Shown: in pieces, positions 50,112-64,000 of the stretch | How the letters are laid out: every line of letters starts with the position of its first letter | Numbering within the stretch: the first letter of the stretch is position 1 | Source of the DNA: Enterobacteriaceae bacterium 89 | GTDB lineage: Bacteria; Pseudomonadota; Gammaproteobacteria; Enterobacterales; Enterobacteriaceae | NCBI GenBank assembly: GCA_014156375.1 | Contig: RQJH01000003.1 | Coordinates: 1,597,799 to 1,661,798, forward strand | DNA length: 64,000 nucleotides | Reading direction: 5' to 3' | Notes under the pieces: generated by a model | Told to the model about the DNA's origin: nothing | Database searches by the model: none | What the model saw: only the letters and a program-made list of their open reading frames with translations | Made by a program: the position numbers and the translations under genes

Positions 50112-50125
50112 TTGATATATATCAA
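50112..50125. promoter_or_regulatory. Perfect FNR-type box upstream of the autotransporter
   Basis: TTGATATATATCAA fits TTGATnnnnATCAA at all ten fixed positions and sits in a 16-bp palindrome (50111-50126). On the minus strand a -10-like TAATTT (50090-50085) would place the box near -41, the class II activator position. In an AT-rich region, chance occurrence is possible. Confidence 0.55.
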
Positions 50126-50202
50126 TTCGTAGATTTTGAGAAAATAATAAATAGCCTCCAAATCATTCATTATTTCCTGCACAAGCGCGCGAAAATCCCG
50201 AA

Positions 50203-50234
50203 TAAAAAAGCGGCAACCCTAAAGTTACCGCTTT
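50203..50234 (-). terminator. Terminator after glgP
   Basis: On the minus strand AAAGCGGTAAC pairs with GTTGCCGCTTT (one G-T), followed by TTTTTATT. It ends the glgBXCAP transcript and separates it from the autotransporter. Confidence 0.88.
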
Positions 50235-50260
50235 GCATTTGATCTGATGCCAGAGTTTTT

Positions 50261-54158
<3,898 letters not shown>

Positions 54159-54169
54159 TATCGCTCCTG

Positions 54170-55453
54170 TCAGCCCTGCAATTTGCGCAGCATTTCACGC
54201 GTTACCAGCACAATGCCTTCCTCTGAACGGTAGAAACGACGTGCGTCCTCTTCCGCATTCTCCCCAATGACCATGCCTTCAGGTATCACGCAGGCGCGGT
54301 CGATAACGCAGCGGCGCAGGCGACAAGAACGCCCGACCCAGACGTCCGGCAATAAGACTGCCGAATCAATGTTACAGAATGAATTTATCCGCACTCGCGG
54401 GAACAGCACCGACTGCACCACCACCGAGCCGGAGATGATGCAGCCGCCGGAAACCAGCGAGTTCAGCGTCATCCCGTGGCTGCCCGAACGGTCCTGCACA
54501 AACTTCGCGGGCGGCAGAGATTCCATATGGGTGCGGATTGGCCAGTTCTGATCGTACATATCGAGCTCCGGCGTCACCGAGGCCAGATCGAGGTTGGCTT
54601 TCCAGTACGCTTCGAGCGTTCCCACATCGCGCCAGTAAGGTTCCGATTCTGGATCCGACTGGACGCAGGACAGTGGGAAAGGATGTGCATACGCCGTGCC
54701 AGCTTTGACAATTTTCGGGATGATGTCTTTGCCGAAATCGTGCTCGGAGTTTTGGTCGCTGTCGTCCTGCTCCAGCAGCTCATAAAGGTAATCGGCATCA
54801 AAGATATAGATACCCATACTGGCCAGTGACTTGGTATCATCGCCCGGCATCGTTGGCGGAACGGCCGGTTTTTCAACGAACTCAACAATCTTGTCTTCGC
54901 TATCCACCGCCATCACGCCAAAGGCGGTTGCCTCAGCAACGGGCACCGGCATGCAGGCGACGGTGCAGCGCGCGCCTTTTTCGACGTGGTCGATAAGCAT
55001 GCGCGAGTAGTCCTGCTTGTAGATATGGTCACCAGCGAGGATCACCACGTATTCCGCTTTGTAGCGGCGGATGATGTCGAGGTTTTGCGTGACCGCATCC
55101 GCCGTGCCGCGATACCAGCTTTCCCCGCTGACGCGCTGCTGGGCTGGCAGCAGGTCGACGAATTCGTTCATCTCTTCGCTGAAAAACGACCAGCCGCGCT
55201 GAATATGCTGCACCAGGGTGTGCGACTGATACTGTGTTATCACGCCGATGCGGCGAATACCTGAGTTAATGCAGTTAGATAATGCGAAATCGATGATGCG
55301 GAATTTGCCGCCAAAGTGCACCGCCGGTTTGGCCCGGGTGGTGGTTAAGTCTTTGAGACGGCTTCCGCGCCCACCGGCGAGGATCAGCGCCACCGATTTG
55401 ATCGGTAATTGACGCGCTAACATCAGAGGATCGTTCTTTTCAAGTCTAACCAT
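54170..55453 (-). CDS. glgC: Glucose-1-phosphate adenylyltransferase
   Basis: This 427-residue ADP-glucose pyrophosphorylase is the rate-limiting and allosterically controlled step (activated by fructose 1,6-bisphosphate, inhibited by AMP). Nucleotide-binding [15 protein letters not shown] is near residues 23-37, FVEKPA near 194, and a C-terminal beta-helix follows. I use MVRLEKND; 19 more in-frame codons upstream are non-homologous. The C-terminus (LRKLQG) lacks the last few residues of the E. coli protein. Confidence 0.97.
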   Translation of the reverse strand: MVRLEKNDPLMLARQLPIKSVALILAGGRGSRLKDLTTTRAKPAVHFGGKFRIIDFALSNCINSGIRRIGVITQYQSHTLVQHIQRGWSFFSEEMNEFVDLLPAQQRVSGESWYRGTADAVTQNLDIIRRYKAEYVVILAGDHIYKQDYSRMLIDHVEKGARCTVACMPVPVAEATAFGVMAVDSEDKIVEFVEKPAVPPTMPGDDTKSLASMGIYIFDADYLYELLEQDDSDQNSEHDFGKDIIPKIVKAGTAYAHPFPLSCVQSDPESEPYWRDVGTLEAYWKANLDLASVTPELDMYDQNWPIRTHMESLPPAKFVQDRSGSHGMTLNSLVSGGCIISGSVVVQSVLFPRVRINSFCNIDSAVLLPDVWVGRSCRLRRCVIDRACVIPEGMVIGENAEEDARRFYRSEEGIVLVTREMLRKLQG

Positions 55454-55476
55454 GATTAACTCCTTTTTTCGCCCGG

Positions 55477-57465
55477 TTATGCTTCCGGGCGGACCTTTTC
55501 GAATACGCACACTCCGTGCGCGGGCCCATGCCAGACAGCCAGGGTGACCGGATTATCCTCTCCGGCGAATGGAGGAATGGCGCGCCACTCCCCTTCGGGT
55601 AATGCAAAATCTGCCATTTCCCTGGTGCCGTTCAGGGTGATAAGCCAGGTGTCAGAAAGCAGGATCTGCATTCCCGGAAAACCTTGCTGCCACTCTTCCG
55701 CACTCAGGGATTGGGCATCCTTATTCAGCCAACAAACGCGGCCATCACCTTCCTGCCACCAGCGATCTTCGGTTAAAGCCGGGATCTGCTGGCGCAGTTG
55801 GATCAGCGCCGCGGTAAAAGCCGTCAGTCCGGCGTTCGCCTTTTCCCAGTCGAGCCAGGTTAAGGCGTTGTCCTGACAGTACGCATTATTGTTGCCGTAC
55901 TGGCTGTGACCCTGTTCGTCACCGGCCAGCAGCATCGGCGTCCCTTGTGATAAAAGCAGCGTTGCCATCAGGGCATGGACGCTGGCGCGCCGCCGTTCAA
56001 TCACATCGAGACTGCCGTCTAATCCTTCTATACCATGGTTATCGCTATGGTTATTGTTAGTCCCATCGCGGTTTTCTTCGCCGTTGGCCTCATTGTGTTT
56101 CTGGTTGAAACAGACGCAGTCGCGCAGAGTAAAACCGTCGTGCGCCGTCACCAGATTGACCGAGGCCGACGGCAGACGCCCGCTGTGCTGGAACACATCG
56201 CTGGAAGCGGCAAACCGGCGGGCCAATTCACCCAGCGACAGATTTTGCTGAAGCCAAAAGCGGCGGCTGGCGTCGCGAAACTGATCGTTCCATTCGGCAA
56301 AAAAGGACGGGAAGTTACCGACCTGATAGCCGCCGTCACCGATATCCCAGGGCTCTGCGATAAGCTTCACCTGTGAGAGATGCGGATCGTTTTTGATCGC
56401 CTCAAACAGCGGGGCATCGTGGCGAAACTCTGGCGTTCTGCCCATCACTGGCGCAAGATCGAAGCGGAAGCCGTCCACATGACACTCATCAACCCAGAAA
56501 CGCAGGCACTGACGGGCGTATTCCACCGACCCTGGCGTGCTCAGATTTAGCGTGTTTCCGCAGCCGGTCCAGTTGTGGTAATCGCCATCGTCCCTGATCC
56601 AATAATAGCTACGGTTGTCGATTCCGCGCAGGGAGAAGGTCGGCCCGTCGAGATCGATCTCCGCGCTGTGGTTCAGCACGATATCGAGGATCACTTCGAT
56701 CCCCGCTTCGTGCAGCGCCTTCACCGCATCACGAAATTCGCTGAGCGCATGTTCGGGAGACGAGGCGTAGCGCGGCTCGACGGCAAACATCGCCAGCGGG
56801 TTGTAGCCCCAATAGTTGGACAGCCCGAGACGTTGCAGTCGCGGTTCGCTGGCGAATTGCGCGACCGGCAGCAGCTCCAGCGCCGTGATGCCAAGTTTCT
56901 GAAAATAGGAAATCATCAGCGGATGAGCGAGCGCCTTGTACGTCCCGGCAATCTCTTTCGGTATGCCGGGATGCAGATACGTCAGGCCCTTCACATGCGC
57001 TTCATAGATAACGGTGTTGCCCCACGGAATTCGCGGTGCTGCGTCGTTCCCCCAGTCATAGTGCAGATCCACCACCACGGAACGCGGTGCCACGGCGGCG
57101 CTGTCGCGACCGTCGGGCTGATCGTGTCCGCTGTGCAGAATGGGATCATCTTTCGCATTGCCGTCCACGCGATGAGCGCAAGGGTCCAGCAGTAGCTTCA
57201 CCGGATTAAAGCGATGGCCCTGCTGCGGATCCCACGGTCCGTGCACGCGAAAGCCATAGCGCAGACCCGGACGGGCTTTGGGCAGGTAACCGTGCCACAC
57301 GTCATCGGTGCGGCCCGGTAAATCTTCGCGGTGCTCGTTGCCGTCTTTATCAAACACGCAGAGCTCCACCCGCTGAGCATGGGCAGAAAAGAGCGTGAAG
57401 TTCACACCCTTGCCGTCATAGCTCGCGCCAAGCGGCGCCGGTTTACCTGCCGTGAGTTGGCTCAT
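55477..57465 (-). CDS. glgX: Glycogen debranching enzyme
   Basis: This 662-residue GH13 isoamylase-type enzyme cleaves alpha-1,6 branches of short limit chains. CBM48 is N-terminal; catalytic motifs include [14 protein letters not shown] (nucleophile Asp), [15 protein letters not shown] (Glu) and [11 protein letters not shown]. It overlaps glgB by 4 bases and precedes glgC by 23. Confidence 0.97.
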   Translation of the reverse strand: MSQLTAGKPAPLGASYDGKGVNFTLFSAHAQRVELCVFDKDGNEHREDLPGRTDDVWHGYLPKARPGLRYGFRVHGPWDPQQGHRFNPVKLLLDPCAHRVDGNAKDDPILHSGHDQPDGRDSAAVAPRSVVVDLHYDWGNDAAPRIPWGNTVIYEAHVKGLTYLHPGIPKEIAGTYKALAHPLMISYFQKLGITALELLPVAQFASEPRLQRLGLSNYWGYNPLAMFAVEPRYASSPEHALSEFRDAVKALHEAGIEVILDIVLNHSAEIDLDGPTFSLRGIDNRSYYWIRDDGDYHNWTGCGNTLNLSTPGSVEYARQCLRFWVDECHVDGFRFDLAPVMGRTPEFRHDAPLFEAIKNDPHLSQVKLIAEPWDIGDGGYQVGNFPSFFAEWNDQFRDASRRFWLQQNLSLGELARRFAASSDVFQHSGRLPSASVNLVTAHDGFTLRDCVCFNQKHNEANGEENRDGTNNNHSDNHGIEGLDGSLDVIERRRASVHALMATLLLSQGTPMLLAGDEQGHSQYGNNNAYCQDNALTWLDWEKANAGLTAFTAALIQLRQQIPALTEDRWWQEGDGRVCWLNKDAQSLSAEEWQQGFPGMQILLSDTWLITLNGTREMADFALPEGEWRAIPPFAGEDNPVTLAVWHGPAHGVCVFEKVRPEA

Positions 57466-59648
57466 TCGCCCTCCCGCACCAGCCAGATCGTGGAGAGCGG
57501 CGGCAGCGTTACCGACAGTGAATGCTGGCGACCGTGGCTTTCAATCTCGTCGCTATGAACCCCGCCACCGTTACCTGCGTTGCTGCCGTGGTAGTGCATC
57601 GAGTCGGTATTCAGCGCTTCGCGCCAGCGGCCCGGCTGATTGATGCCGAAACGGTAGTCGTGGCGCGGCACCGGGGTAAAGTTGCTGGCGACGATGATTT
57701 CGTTGCCCTGGCGGTCGCGGCGGACAAAGACGAACACCGAGCGCTCATGATCGTCCACCACCAGCCACTCGAAGCCGTACGGATCGAAGTCCAGCTCGTG
57801 CATCGCTTTGTGGTGGCGATAGGTATGGTTAAGGTCGCGCACCAGGCGCTGCACGCCGTGGTGCCAGTTGTCGCCGCCGTCCAGCAGATGCCAGTCGAGG
57901 CTGGAGTCGTGGTTCCACTCGCGGCCCTGAGCGAACTCATTGCCCATAAACAGCAGCTTTTTCCCCGGGAAGGCGTACAGCCAGCCGTAGTAGGCGCGCA
58001 GGTTGGCAAACTTCTGCCACGCGTCGCCCGGCATGCGGTCGAGGATCGATTTCTTGCCGTGCACCACTTCATCGTGCGACAGCGGCAGGACGAAGTTTTC
58101 AGTGCTGTTATAGAGCATGCCGAAGGTCAGCTTATCGTGATGGTACTGACGATAAACCGGGTCGAGCTTCATGTAGTCCAGCGTGTCGTGCATCCAGCCC
58201 AGATTCCACTTGTACCAGAAGCCCAGACCGCCCATTTCCGGTGGCCGGGAAACGCCCGCAAAGTCCGTCGATTCCTCCGCCATGCTCACCGCGCCCGGCA
58301 CCTGTTCCCCGAGAATACGGTTGGTGCTGCGCAGGAATTCAATAGCTTCGAGGTTTTCGCGCCCGCCGTGCTCGTTCGGGATCCACTCGCCCGCTTTACG
58401 GCTGTAGTCGCGGTAAATCATCGATGCCACCGCATCGACGCGCAGGGCATCAATGCCAAAACGCTCAATCCAGTACAGCGCGTTGCCGACGAGGAAGTTC
58501 TGCACTTCGCGGCGGCCGTAGTTATAAATCAGGGTATTCCAGTCCTGGTGATAGCCTTCGCGCGGATCGCTGTGCTCGTACAGCTCGGTGCCGTCGAATT
58601 TCGCCAGCGCAAAGTCATCTGACGGGAAATGGCCCGGTACCCAGTCGAGGATCACATTCAGCCCGGCGTTGTGCGCGGCGTTGATGAAATAGCGGAAGTC
58701 CTCGCGGGTGCCGAAACGGCGCGTTGGCGCATACAGACCGGTTGGCTGATAGCCCCAGCTGCCGTCAAACGGGTGTTCGTTCACCGGCAGCAGCTCAAGG
58801 TGGGTGAAGCCCATCCACTTGGCGTACGGCACCAGCTGGTCCGCCAGTTCACGGTAGCTGAGCCAGAAATTGTTGTCGGTATGACGACGCCAGGAGCCGA
58901 GATGCACCTCATAAATGGCGATCGGCGCATCAAAGTTATTGGCCTGTTTACGGGATTCCGGCTGCTCGATTTTTTCCGGCAGGCCGCAAATCAGCGAGGC
59001 CGTTTCCGGGCGCATTTGCGCTTCGAAGGCGTACGGGTCAGCCTTGATACGCAGCTGCCCGTGGGCGTCGATCATCTCGAATTTGTACAGCTGGCCGTTG
59101 TGCGCGCCGGGAATAAACAGCTCCCAGATACCCGATTCAGCGCGGAGGCGCATCGGATGGCGGCGACCGTCCCAGTAGTTGAACTGTCCGACCACCGACA
59201 CGCGGCGCGCATTCGGAGCCCAAAGCGAAAAGCGAGTGCCGGTCACCCCGTCCATGGTATCGGCATGTGCACCCAGCTTTTCATAAGGGCGCAGGTGGGT
59301 CCCTTCCGATAGCAGCCACGCGTCCACTTCCTGCAGCAGCGGGCCAAAACGATAGGGATCGTCAATCAGGTTTTGCTGGCCGTGCCAGATGACCGCCAGC
59401 TGATAGCGGAAAGGATTTTTACGCCGCGGCAGCACGCCGCAGAAAAAGCCGCGCGAATCGAGGCAATCAAGCTGCCCCACTTTGCGCCCGGTTTTTGGTT
59501 CAATGACCCAGACTTCGGTCGCGTCAGGTAACAGTGCGCGGACTTCCAGCCCAGCGCTGGTGCTATGCATGCCAAGCACGGAAAAGGGGTCCGCAAAGTG
59601 GCCAGCAATTAGCGCATTAATCACGTCTCTATCAATACGATCGGACAT
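57462..59648 (-). CDS. glgB: 1,4-alpha-glucan branching enzyme
   Basis: This 728-residue GH13 enzyme introduces alpha-1,6 branches. N-terminal N1 and CBM48 domains (about 1-220) precede the barrel with [18 protein letters not shown] (nucleophile Asp near 405), MAEESTDF (Glu near 458) and [12 protein letters not shown] use MSDRIDRD, nine bases after an AGGA site; the Met three codons upstream overlaps that site. First gene of glgBXCAP. Confidence 0.97.
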   Translation of the reverse strand: MSDRIDRDVINALIAGHFADPFSVLGMHSTSAGLEVRALLPDATEVWVIEPKTGRKVGQLDCLDSRGFFCGVLPRRKNPFRYQLAVIWHGQQNLIDDPYRFGPLLQEVDAWLLSEGTHLRPYEKLGAHADTMDGVTGTRFSLWAPNARRVSVVGQFNYWDGRRHPMRLRAESGIWELFIPGAHNGQLYKFEMIDAHGQLRIKADPYAFEAQMRPETASLICGLPEKIEQPESRKQANNFDAPIAIYEVHLGSWRRHTDNNFWLSYRELADQLVPYAKWMGFTHLELLPVNEHPFDGSWGYQPTGLYAPTRRFGTREDFRYFINAAHNAGLNVILDWVPGHFPSDDFALAKFDGTELYEHSDPREGYHQDWNTLIYNYGRREVQNFLVGNALYWIERFGIDALRVDAVASMIYRDYSRKAGEWIPNEHGGRENLEAIEFLRSTNRILGEQVPGAVSMAEESTDFAGVSRPPEMGGLGFWYKWNLGWMHDTLDYMKLDPVYRQYHHDKLTFGMLYNSTENFVLPLSHDEVVHGKKSILDRMPGDAWQKFANLRAYYGWLYAFPGKKLLFMGNEFAQGREWNHDSSLDWHLLDGGDNWHHGVQRLVRDLNHTYRHHKAMHELDFDPYGFEWLVVDDHERSVFVFVRRDRQGNEIIVASNFTPVPRHDYRFGINQPGRWREALNTDSMHYHGSNAGNGGGVHSDEIESHGRQHSLSVTLPPLSTIWLVREGE

Positions 59649-59857
59649 GCTATTCATCCTGTTATAGGTGTCGCCGTCTCTGTTCTATGTGGCGACTTTT
59701 TTTGACCTGAATGGCGCGGCAAATGAGCTTCCGTTTTGCGCCATCCTGCGTTCAGGGTAAAACCTCTCCCTTAAAGCATAGCCAAGGCTTAATCTGACTC
59801 CTGGTAAAATTGATACATACGTAATGACTCCTTGTTCTACGTATAAAGTGACAGGCG

Positions 59858-59887
59858 TAAAAAAGGGGTGACTCAGCACCCCTTTTT
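59858..59887. terminator. Bidirectional terminator between glgB leader and asd
   Basis: AAAAGGGGTG (59861-59870), loop, CACCCCTTTTTT (59877-59888). It lies upstream of glgB and downstream of asd? On the minus strand asd begins at 61003, so its direction places this terminator beyond the asd stop (59897), where it ends asd; glgB transcription then starts within 59649-59857. Confidence 0.85.
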
Positions 59888-59896
59888 TGCATTTTG

Positions 59897-61003
59897 TTAC
59901 GCTAACTGCCGCAGCATGCGGCGTAGCGGCTCGGCGGCGCCCCAGAGGAGCTGATCGCCGACAGTGAAGGCGGAGAGGAACTCCGGCCCCATATTCAGTT
60001 TACGCAAGCGCCCGACCGGTGTGGTCAGCGTGCCGGTTACGGCCGCAGGCGTCAGTTCGCGCATGGTGATATCACGATCGTTCGGCACCACTTTAGCCCA
60101 CGGGTTGTGCGCCGCCAGCAGTTCTTCGACAGTCGGGATAGAAACGTCTTTCTTCAGTTTGATGGTGAAGGCCTGGCTGTGGCAGCGCAGCGCGCCGATG
60201 CGCACGCACAGACCGTCAACCGGGATCAGGCTCTGAGGAGCCAGAATTTTGTTGGTCTCTGCCTGGCCTTTCCACTCTTCGCGGGTCTGGCCGTTATCGA
60301 GCTGTTTGTCGATCCACGGGATCAGGCCACCGGCCAGCGGCACGCCGAAGTTGTCGACCGGCAGGTCGCCGCTGCGGGTCAGTTGGGTGACCTTGCGCTC
60401 GATGTCCAGAATGGCAGAAGCCGGGTTCGCCAGCTCATCGGCCACGTAGCCGTGCAGCGCACCCATCTGGGTCAGCAGTTCGCGCATGTGACGCGCGCCG
60501 CCGCCGGAGGCCGCCTGGTAGGTTGCCACAGACACCCACTCCACCAGATCGTTGGCGAACAGGCCGCCGAGCGACATCAGCATCAGGCTGACGGTGCAGT
60601 TACCGCCAACAAATGTTTTCACGCCGTTGTTCAGACCCGCGGTGATCACGTCCTGATTCACCGGATCCAGAATAATAATCGCGTCGTCTTTCATGCGCAG
60701 CGAAGAGGCCGCATCAATCCAGTAACCCTGCCAGCCGCTTTCACGCAGCTTTGGATAGATTTCGTTGGTATAATCGCCGCCCTGGCAGGTGACGATAATG
60801 TCCAGTGCCTTCAGCGCCTCCAGATCAAAGGCGTCCTGCAACGTGCCACCGCTATGGGTGCCGAACGCAGGCGCAGCCTGACCAAGCTGAGAGGTGGAGA
60901 AGAAAACCGGGCGGATAGCGTCGAAATCGCGCTCTTCTACCATGCGCTGCATGAGTACAGAGCCGACCATACCGCGCCAGCCGATAAAACCAACATTTTT
61001 CAT
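59897..61003 (-). CDS. asd: Aspartate-semialdehyde dehydrogenase
   Basis: This 368-residue enzyme reduces aspartyl phosphate to the semialdehyde, feeding diaminopimelate, lysine, methionine and threonine synthesis. NADP-binding [17 protein letters not shown] is at the N-terminus, the nucleophile Cys136 is in [16 protein letters not shown], and the catalytic His is in ALRCHSQAF. Monocistronic with its own terminator. Confidence 0.98.
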   Translation of the reverse strand: MKNVGFIGWRGMVGSVLMQRMVEERDFDAIRPVFFSTSQLGQAAPAFGTHSGGTLQDAFDLEALKALDIIVTCQGGDYTNEIYPKLRESGWQGYWIDAASSLRMKDDAIIILDPVNQDVITAGLNNGVKTFVGGNCTVSLMLMSLGGLFANDLVEWVSVATYQAASGGGARHMRELLTQMGALHGYVADELANPASAILDIERKVTQLTRSGDLPVDNFGVPLAGGLIPWIDKQLDNGQTREEWKGQAETNKILAPQSLIPVDGLCVRIGALRCHSQAFTIKLKKDVSIPTVEELLAAHNPWAKVVPNDRDITMRELTPAAVTGTLTTPVGRLRKLNMGPEFLSAFTVGDQLLWGAAEPLRRMLRQLA

Positions 61004-61203
61004 AACGTGTCATTCCTGCAAAGGGTGTGCTGTTGTTCTGGACTGAGCCGTTTTCAACCATGAAACGGGACATCCCTCACATTACAAAATGCAGCCAAAG
61101 TCGCAAGTGAAAAAAATCAATGATGGGTAATCATTAAGTAAAGCAACTTATTTAGCGCTGTGTCTGTACAGAGTGCGAAGGGCAATTATCAGGGAACAAA
61201 GTC

Positions 61204-61797
61204 ATGAGTGAAATCCTTTCTGCGGCAGTTTTATTGATCCTGATTATGGATCCATTGGGAAACCTGCCGATTTTTATGTCAGTGCTAAAACACACGGAAC
61301 CCAAGCGCCGCAGGGCGATCATGATACGTGAGCTTTTTATCGCACTGCTAATCATGCTCATTTTCCTCTTCGCCGGCGAGAAGATTCTGGCGTTCTTAAA
61401 CCTGAGTGCGGAGACAGTTTCTATCTCCGGCGGCATTATTTTGTTCCTGATCGCTATTAAGATGATTTTTCCGGACGCGGAAGGTGGCAGCAGCGGATTA
61501 CCGGCAGGTGAAGAGCCGTTTATCGTACCGCTGGCAATCCCATTGGTGGCTGGTCCATCGCTGCTGGCGACATTGATGCTGCTGTCACATCAGTATCCAA
61601 ATCAGATGAGCCACTTGATTATCGCCCTGATGCTGGCCTGGGGCGGCACGGCGGCAATCCTGCTGCAGTCGGGACTGTTCCTGAGGCTGCTTGGAGAGAA
61701 AGGCGTTAACGCGCTGGAAAGGCTGATGGGGCTGATTCTGGTGATGCTGGCAACGCAGATGTTTTTGGATGGGATTCGGGTTTGGATGAAGGGGTAA
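61204..61797 (+). CDS. yhgN: MarC-family membrane protein YhgN
   Basis: This 197-residue inner-membrane protein has six predicted helices and the family start (LLILIMDPLGNLPIFMSVLK). MarC proteins were once linked to antibiotic resistance but their substrate is unknown. It is divergent from asd and convergent with gntU. Confidence 0.93.
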   Translation: MSEILSAAVLLILIMDPLGNLPIFMSVLKHTEPKRRRAIMIRELFIALLIMLIFLFAGEKILAFLNLSAETVSISGGIILFLIAIKMIFPDAEGGSSGLPAGEEPFIVPLAIPLVAGPSLLATLMLLSHQYPNQMSHLIIALMLAWGGTAAILLQSGLFLRLLGEKGVNALERLMGLILVMLATQMFLDGIRVWMKG

Positions 61798-61800
61798 TCT

Positions 61801-61900
61801 CCCCTCACCCCGGCCCTCTCCCCATAGGGGCGAGGGAGAAAATCAAAACCAGCTCTTTACAGTCCCCTCTCCCCTTTGGGGAGAGGGTTAGGGTGAGGGG
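61801..61900. repeat. REP-like array, cluster 7 (yhgN-gntU)
   Basis: Two palindromic units, the first CCCCTCACCCCGGCCCTCTC, the last ending GGGTTAGGGTGAGGGG, between convergent yhgN and gntU. They are 3-6 bases from the two stop codons. Confidence 0.87.
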
Positions 61901-61906
61901 TATTGA

Positions 61907-63247
61907 TTAGCTCAGCAGCGTAAAAGCAATCATCCCGACAATCGCGCCCACGGTCCCCAGAATGGTTTCCATCAGCGTCCAGGTTTTCAGCGTCTGAGCT
62001 TCGGTGGCGCCGGTAAACTTACCGAACAGCCAGAAGCCTGCGTCGTTCACGTGGCTGACCACAATCGAACCACCCGCGATACAGATAGACAGTGCTGCCA
62101 TCTGCGCTCCGGTGTAGTGAAGCTGTTCGATAACCGGCATCACCAGACCTACAGCAGTCAGACAGGCAACCGTGGCGGAACCCTGAATGATACGCACCGC
62201 AGCGGCCAGTACGAAGCAGGTAATGGCAATTGGCAGCCCCATGCCGGTCAGCGCTTCGCCCAGTGCAGGACCTACGCCGGAATCAACGAGAACCTGTTTG
62301 AACACGCCGCCCGCACCGATCACCAGCAGAATAATCCCCGCCGGCTGCAATGCCGCACCGCAGATTTCCATCACGCGGTCTTTCGGCATGCCCTGACGCA
62401 TCGCCAGGCCGTAAATCGCTACCAGACACGCCACCAGGATCGCAGTGAACGGGTGACCGATAAACTCAAACCACTCATAGGCATGTGAACCCACCGGCAC
62501 GAAGTGCGCAGCGATGGTTTTCAGACCCACCAGCACCAGCGGCAGCAGGATCAGCGCCAGGCTGAAGCCGAAGGATGGCATCTTGCCTTCGCCCAGGTGC
62601 GGCTCGGAGATATCAGCAGGAATATGCAGTTCCACATAGCGGCTGATGAAATTACCCCACAGCGGCCCGGCAATAATCATCCCAGGGATTGCCGCGCACA
62701 GGCCAATCAGGATCATCCAGCCGAAGTCGGCGTGCATCTGGGAGGCCAGCAGCATCGGCGCAGGCCCAGGCAGCAGGAACGCCGCAGCGGCAGCAACGCC
62801 CGCAAACAGAGGGATCACCAGTTTCACCAGGTTAGTCCCGGTGTGGCGCGCCATGGAGAACGCAACGCTAATCAGCAGCACGATCGCCACTTCGAAGAAC
62901 AGCGGCAGCGCGCAAATCAGACCCGCCAGGCCAATCGCATAGTGCGCGCGGCTGTGGCCGAAGGACTTCAGCATTTTCACCGCAATCTGGTCGACCGCGC
63001 CGGTTTCATGCAGGATTTTGCCGAACATCGCACCGAGCGCCACCACAATGGCGAGGAAGCCCAGCGTTCCGCCCATGCCTTTTTGCATGGTCGCCGCAAT
63101 TTTATCGAGCGGCATACCGGAAAACAGCCCTGCACCAATAGAAACCACCATCAAAGCAACGAAGGCGTGCATACGCGCCTTCATCACTAAAAACAGCAGT
63201 AACAGCACGGAGCCGACTGCCGTTAAAACTAACGTTAATGTACTCAC
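61907..63247 (-). CDS. gntU: Low-affinity gluconate transporter GntU
   Basis: This 446-residue GntP-family permease is nearly identical to E. coli GntU as recalled (GTLGFLAIVVALGAMFGKIL, ALPLFFEVAIVLLISVAF, HVNDAGFWLFGKFTGAT). About 12-14 membrane segments. The start codon is GTG and overlaps the gntK stop as GTGA. Confidence 0.96.
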   Translation of the reverse strand: MSTLTLVLTAVGSVLLLLFLVMKARMHAFVALMVVSIGAGLFSGMPLDKIAATMQKGMGGTLGFLAIVVALGAMFGKILHETGAVDQIAVKMLKSFGHSRAHYAIGLAGLICALPLFFEVAIVLLISVAFSMARHTGTNLVKLVIPLFAGVAAAAAFLLPGPAPMLLASQMHADFGWMILIGLCAAIPGMIIAGPLWGNFISRYVELHIPADISEPHLGEGKMPSFGFSLALILLPLVLVGLKTIAAHFVPVGSHAYEWFEFIGHPFTAILVACLVAIYGLAMRQGMPKDRVMEICGAALQPAGIILLVIGAGGVFKQVLVDSGVGPALGEALTGMGLPIAITCFVLAAAVRIIQGSATVACLTAVGLVMPVIEQLHYTGAQMAALSICIAGGSIVVSHVNDAGFWLFGKFTGATEAQTLKTWTLMETILGTVGAIVGMIAFTLLS

Positions 63248-63777
63248 GCTTGACTGCCTTTGTTGATCAGTTCAATAGTGCTGGCGACAACGCCGTCCAG
63301 CGGCTGGTCAATATCGACCACCAGAACGTCCGCTTCGGTAGCGTCCGGCTCTTGCAGAGTTTCGAACTGGGTGACCAGCATCTGAGTTTTGAAGAAGTGG
63401 CCTTTACGCGCTTTCAGGCGGCTTTCGATGACTTCGAAATCGCCCTTCATGTAGATGAAAGAGAGGTTTGGATTGCCTTCGCGCAGAATGTCGCGATAGC
63501 TTTTCTTCAGCGCGGAACAGACAATCAGCGACACTTTATTGGTACGCTGCATGGCAAAGGCGGCGTCATTCAGCGCCTGCAGCCACGGTTTGCGGTCGTC
63601 GTCGTTCAGCGGCTCGCCGGAAGACATTTTGACGATGTTGCTACGCGGATGGAGGAAGTCGCCATCAAGAAACGCGGCATGCAGCCGATACGCCACTTCG
63701 CTGGCGACGGCGGATTTGCCGCTGCCAGAGACGCCCATCAGAACGTAGACATGGTGATCATGGTTAGTCGTGCTCAA
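63244..63777 (-). CDS. gntK: Gluconokinase GntK
   Basis: This kinase phosphorylates gluconate to 6-phosphogluconate. P-loop GVSGSGKSAVASE lies near residues 16-28; GEPLNDDDRKPWL and KGHFFKTQMLVTQFETLQEP are conserved. Homology begins at STTNHDHH, and a TTG there (63777) has GGGAG eight bases upstream, giving 177 residues; the longer frame from 63855 crosses the GntR operators and is rejected. Co-transcribed with gntU. Confidence 0.94.
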   Translation of the reverse strand: MSTTNHDHHVYVLMGVSGSGKSAVASEVAYRLHAAFLDGDFLHPRSNIVKMSSGEPLNDDDRKPWLQALNDAAFAMQRTNKVSLIVCSALKKSYRDILREGNPNLSFIYMKGDFEVIESRLKARKGHFFKTQMLVTQFETLQEPDATEADVLVVDIDQPLDGVVASTIELINKGSQA

Positions 63778-63800
63778 AGCGATGCTCCCACAAAGAGTTT

Positions 63801-63828
63801 TGTTACGGGTAACTGTTATCGGTAACAT
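63801..63828. promoter_or_regulatory. Two tandem GntR operators upstream of gntK
   Basis: TGTTACGGGTAAC (63801-63813) and TGTTATCGGTAACAT (63814-63828) match the ATGTTACCGGTAACAT-type GntR operator. Repression relieved by gluconate is established for gntKU. Confidence 0.8.
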
Positions 63829-63907
63829 TGTCCTGCCGACGTACTGGATAAGCAATAACCTGAGAGACGATAAACCTGGTTGTGTGATCTACTTCAAACT
63901 TGTCGGA

Positions 63908-64000
63908 CTAGATGGATCCACCCGGTGACAACGTGAAACCTAAATCTAACATTTTCGGCGTAACTATTTCACCGCGAATGCGCGCCAACAGGCGTTCCGC
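63908..64000 (-). CDS. gntR: Gluconate repressor GntR, C-terminal end only
   Basis: This is the last 30 residues of the LacI-family repressor (AERLLARIRGEIVTPKMLDL, ending TLSPGGSI), stop TAG at 63910-63908. The rest lies beyond the window. It is upstream of gntK on the same strand. Confidence 0.93.
   Translation of the reverse strand, partial: AERLLARIRGEIVTPKMLDLGFTLSPGGSI

Noticed and set aside
59685..59879. 64-codon minus-strand frame upstream of glgB
   Set aside because: It begins within the asd terminator and covers the expected glgB leader; no supporting start signal or similarity.
63778..63855. N-terminal extension of gntK
   Set aside because: The extension would be encoded across the two GntR operators; homology starts at the TTG with a good ribosome site.

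Overview
The window is a chromosomal stretch of an enterobacterium. It follows the gene order of the Escherichia coli K-12 region from nirB to gntR almost throughout, and protein similarity is very high. Gene content and sequence point to the Enterobacter/Lelliottia/Leclercia side of the Enterobacteriaceae; that placement is inference from recall, not from a search. Base composition is moderately GC-rich, with two clearly AT-richer accessory patches: 2475-3960, and about 49240-50200.

Layout: (1) 1-2370 holds nitrite reductase and siroheme synthesis (nirB 3' end, nirD, cysG) plus the small lipoprotein yhfL; nirC is not present. (2) 2382-3991 is an inserted cassette bounded by two identical 30-bp copies of a terminator. 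It encodes a Tlde1-like (DUF2778) type VI effector, a two-helix membrane protein that is the candidate immunity protein, and an orphan Hcp. (3) 4008-14067 is the minus-strand cluster trpS-gph-rpe-dam-damX-aroB-aroK and the DNA-uptake/pilus-like genes hofQPONM. (4) 14186-23979 holds mrcA, nudE, igaA, yrfG, hslR, hslO and pckA. (5) 24100-29292 holds envZ-ompR, greB and tex. (6) 29451-35004 holds feoABC with its control region, a small DUF1471 protein, bioH, gntX and nfuA. (7) 35187-46943 holds maltose genes (malQ, malP, malT) and glycerol-3-phosphate genes (glpR, glpG, glpE, glpD). (8) 46958-49973 is an accessory pair: a LuxR-type regulator and an AIDA/Ag43-like autotransporter adhesin. (9) 50261-64000 holds the glycogen operon glgBXCAP, asd, yhgN, and gluconate genes gntU and gntK with the 3' end of gntR.

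Most of the content is housekeeping. Carbon storage and use dominate: glycogen synthesis and breakdown, maltodextrin phosphorolysis, glycerol-3-phosphate oxidation, gluconate uptake and phosphorylation, and gluconeogenesis through PckA. Envelope functions come next (PBP1a, DamX, IgaA, EnvZ/OmpR).

Seven clusters of dispersed palindromic repeats (REP-like, core CCCTCTCCC...GGGAGAGGG) lie between genes. Several occupy places where E. coli carries extra genes (yhgE, gntT, rtcRBA, yzgL). One of them supplies the last codons of the LuxR-type regulator.

The two most notable observations are these. BioH has glycine in place of its nucleophilic serine (residue 82), with the other two triad residues intact. 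The effector/immunity/Hcp cassette is flanked by a duplicated terminator, which suggests a modular insertion at the trpS 3' end. A perfect FNR-type box upstream of the autotransporter is a third lead.
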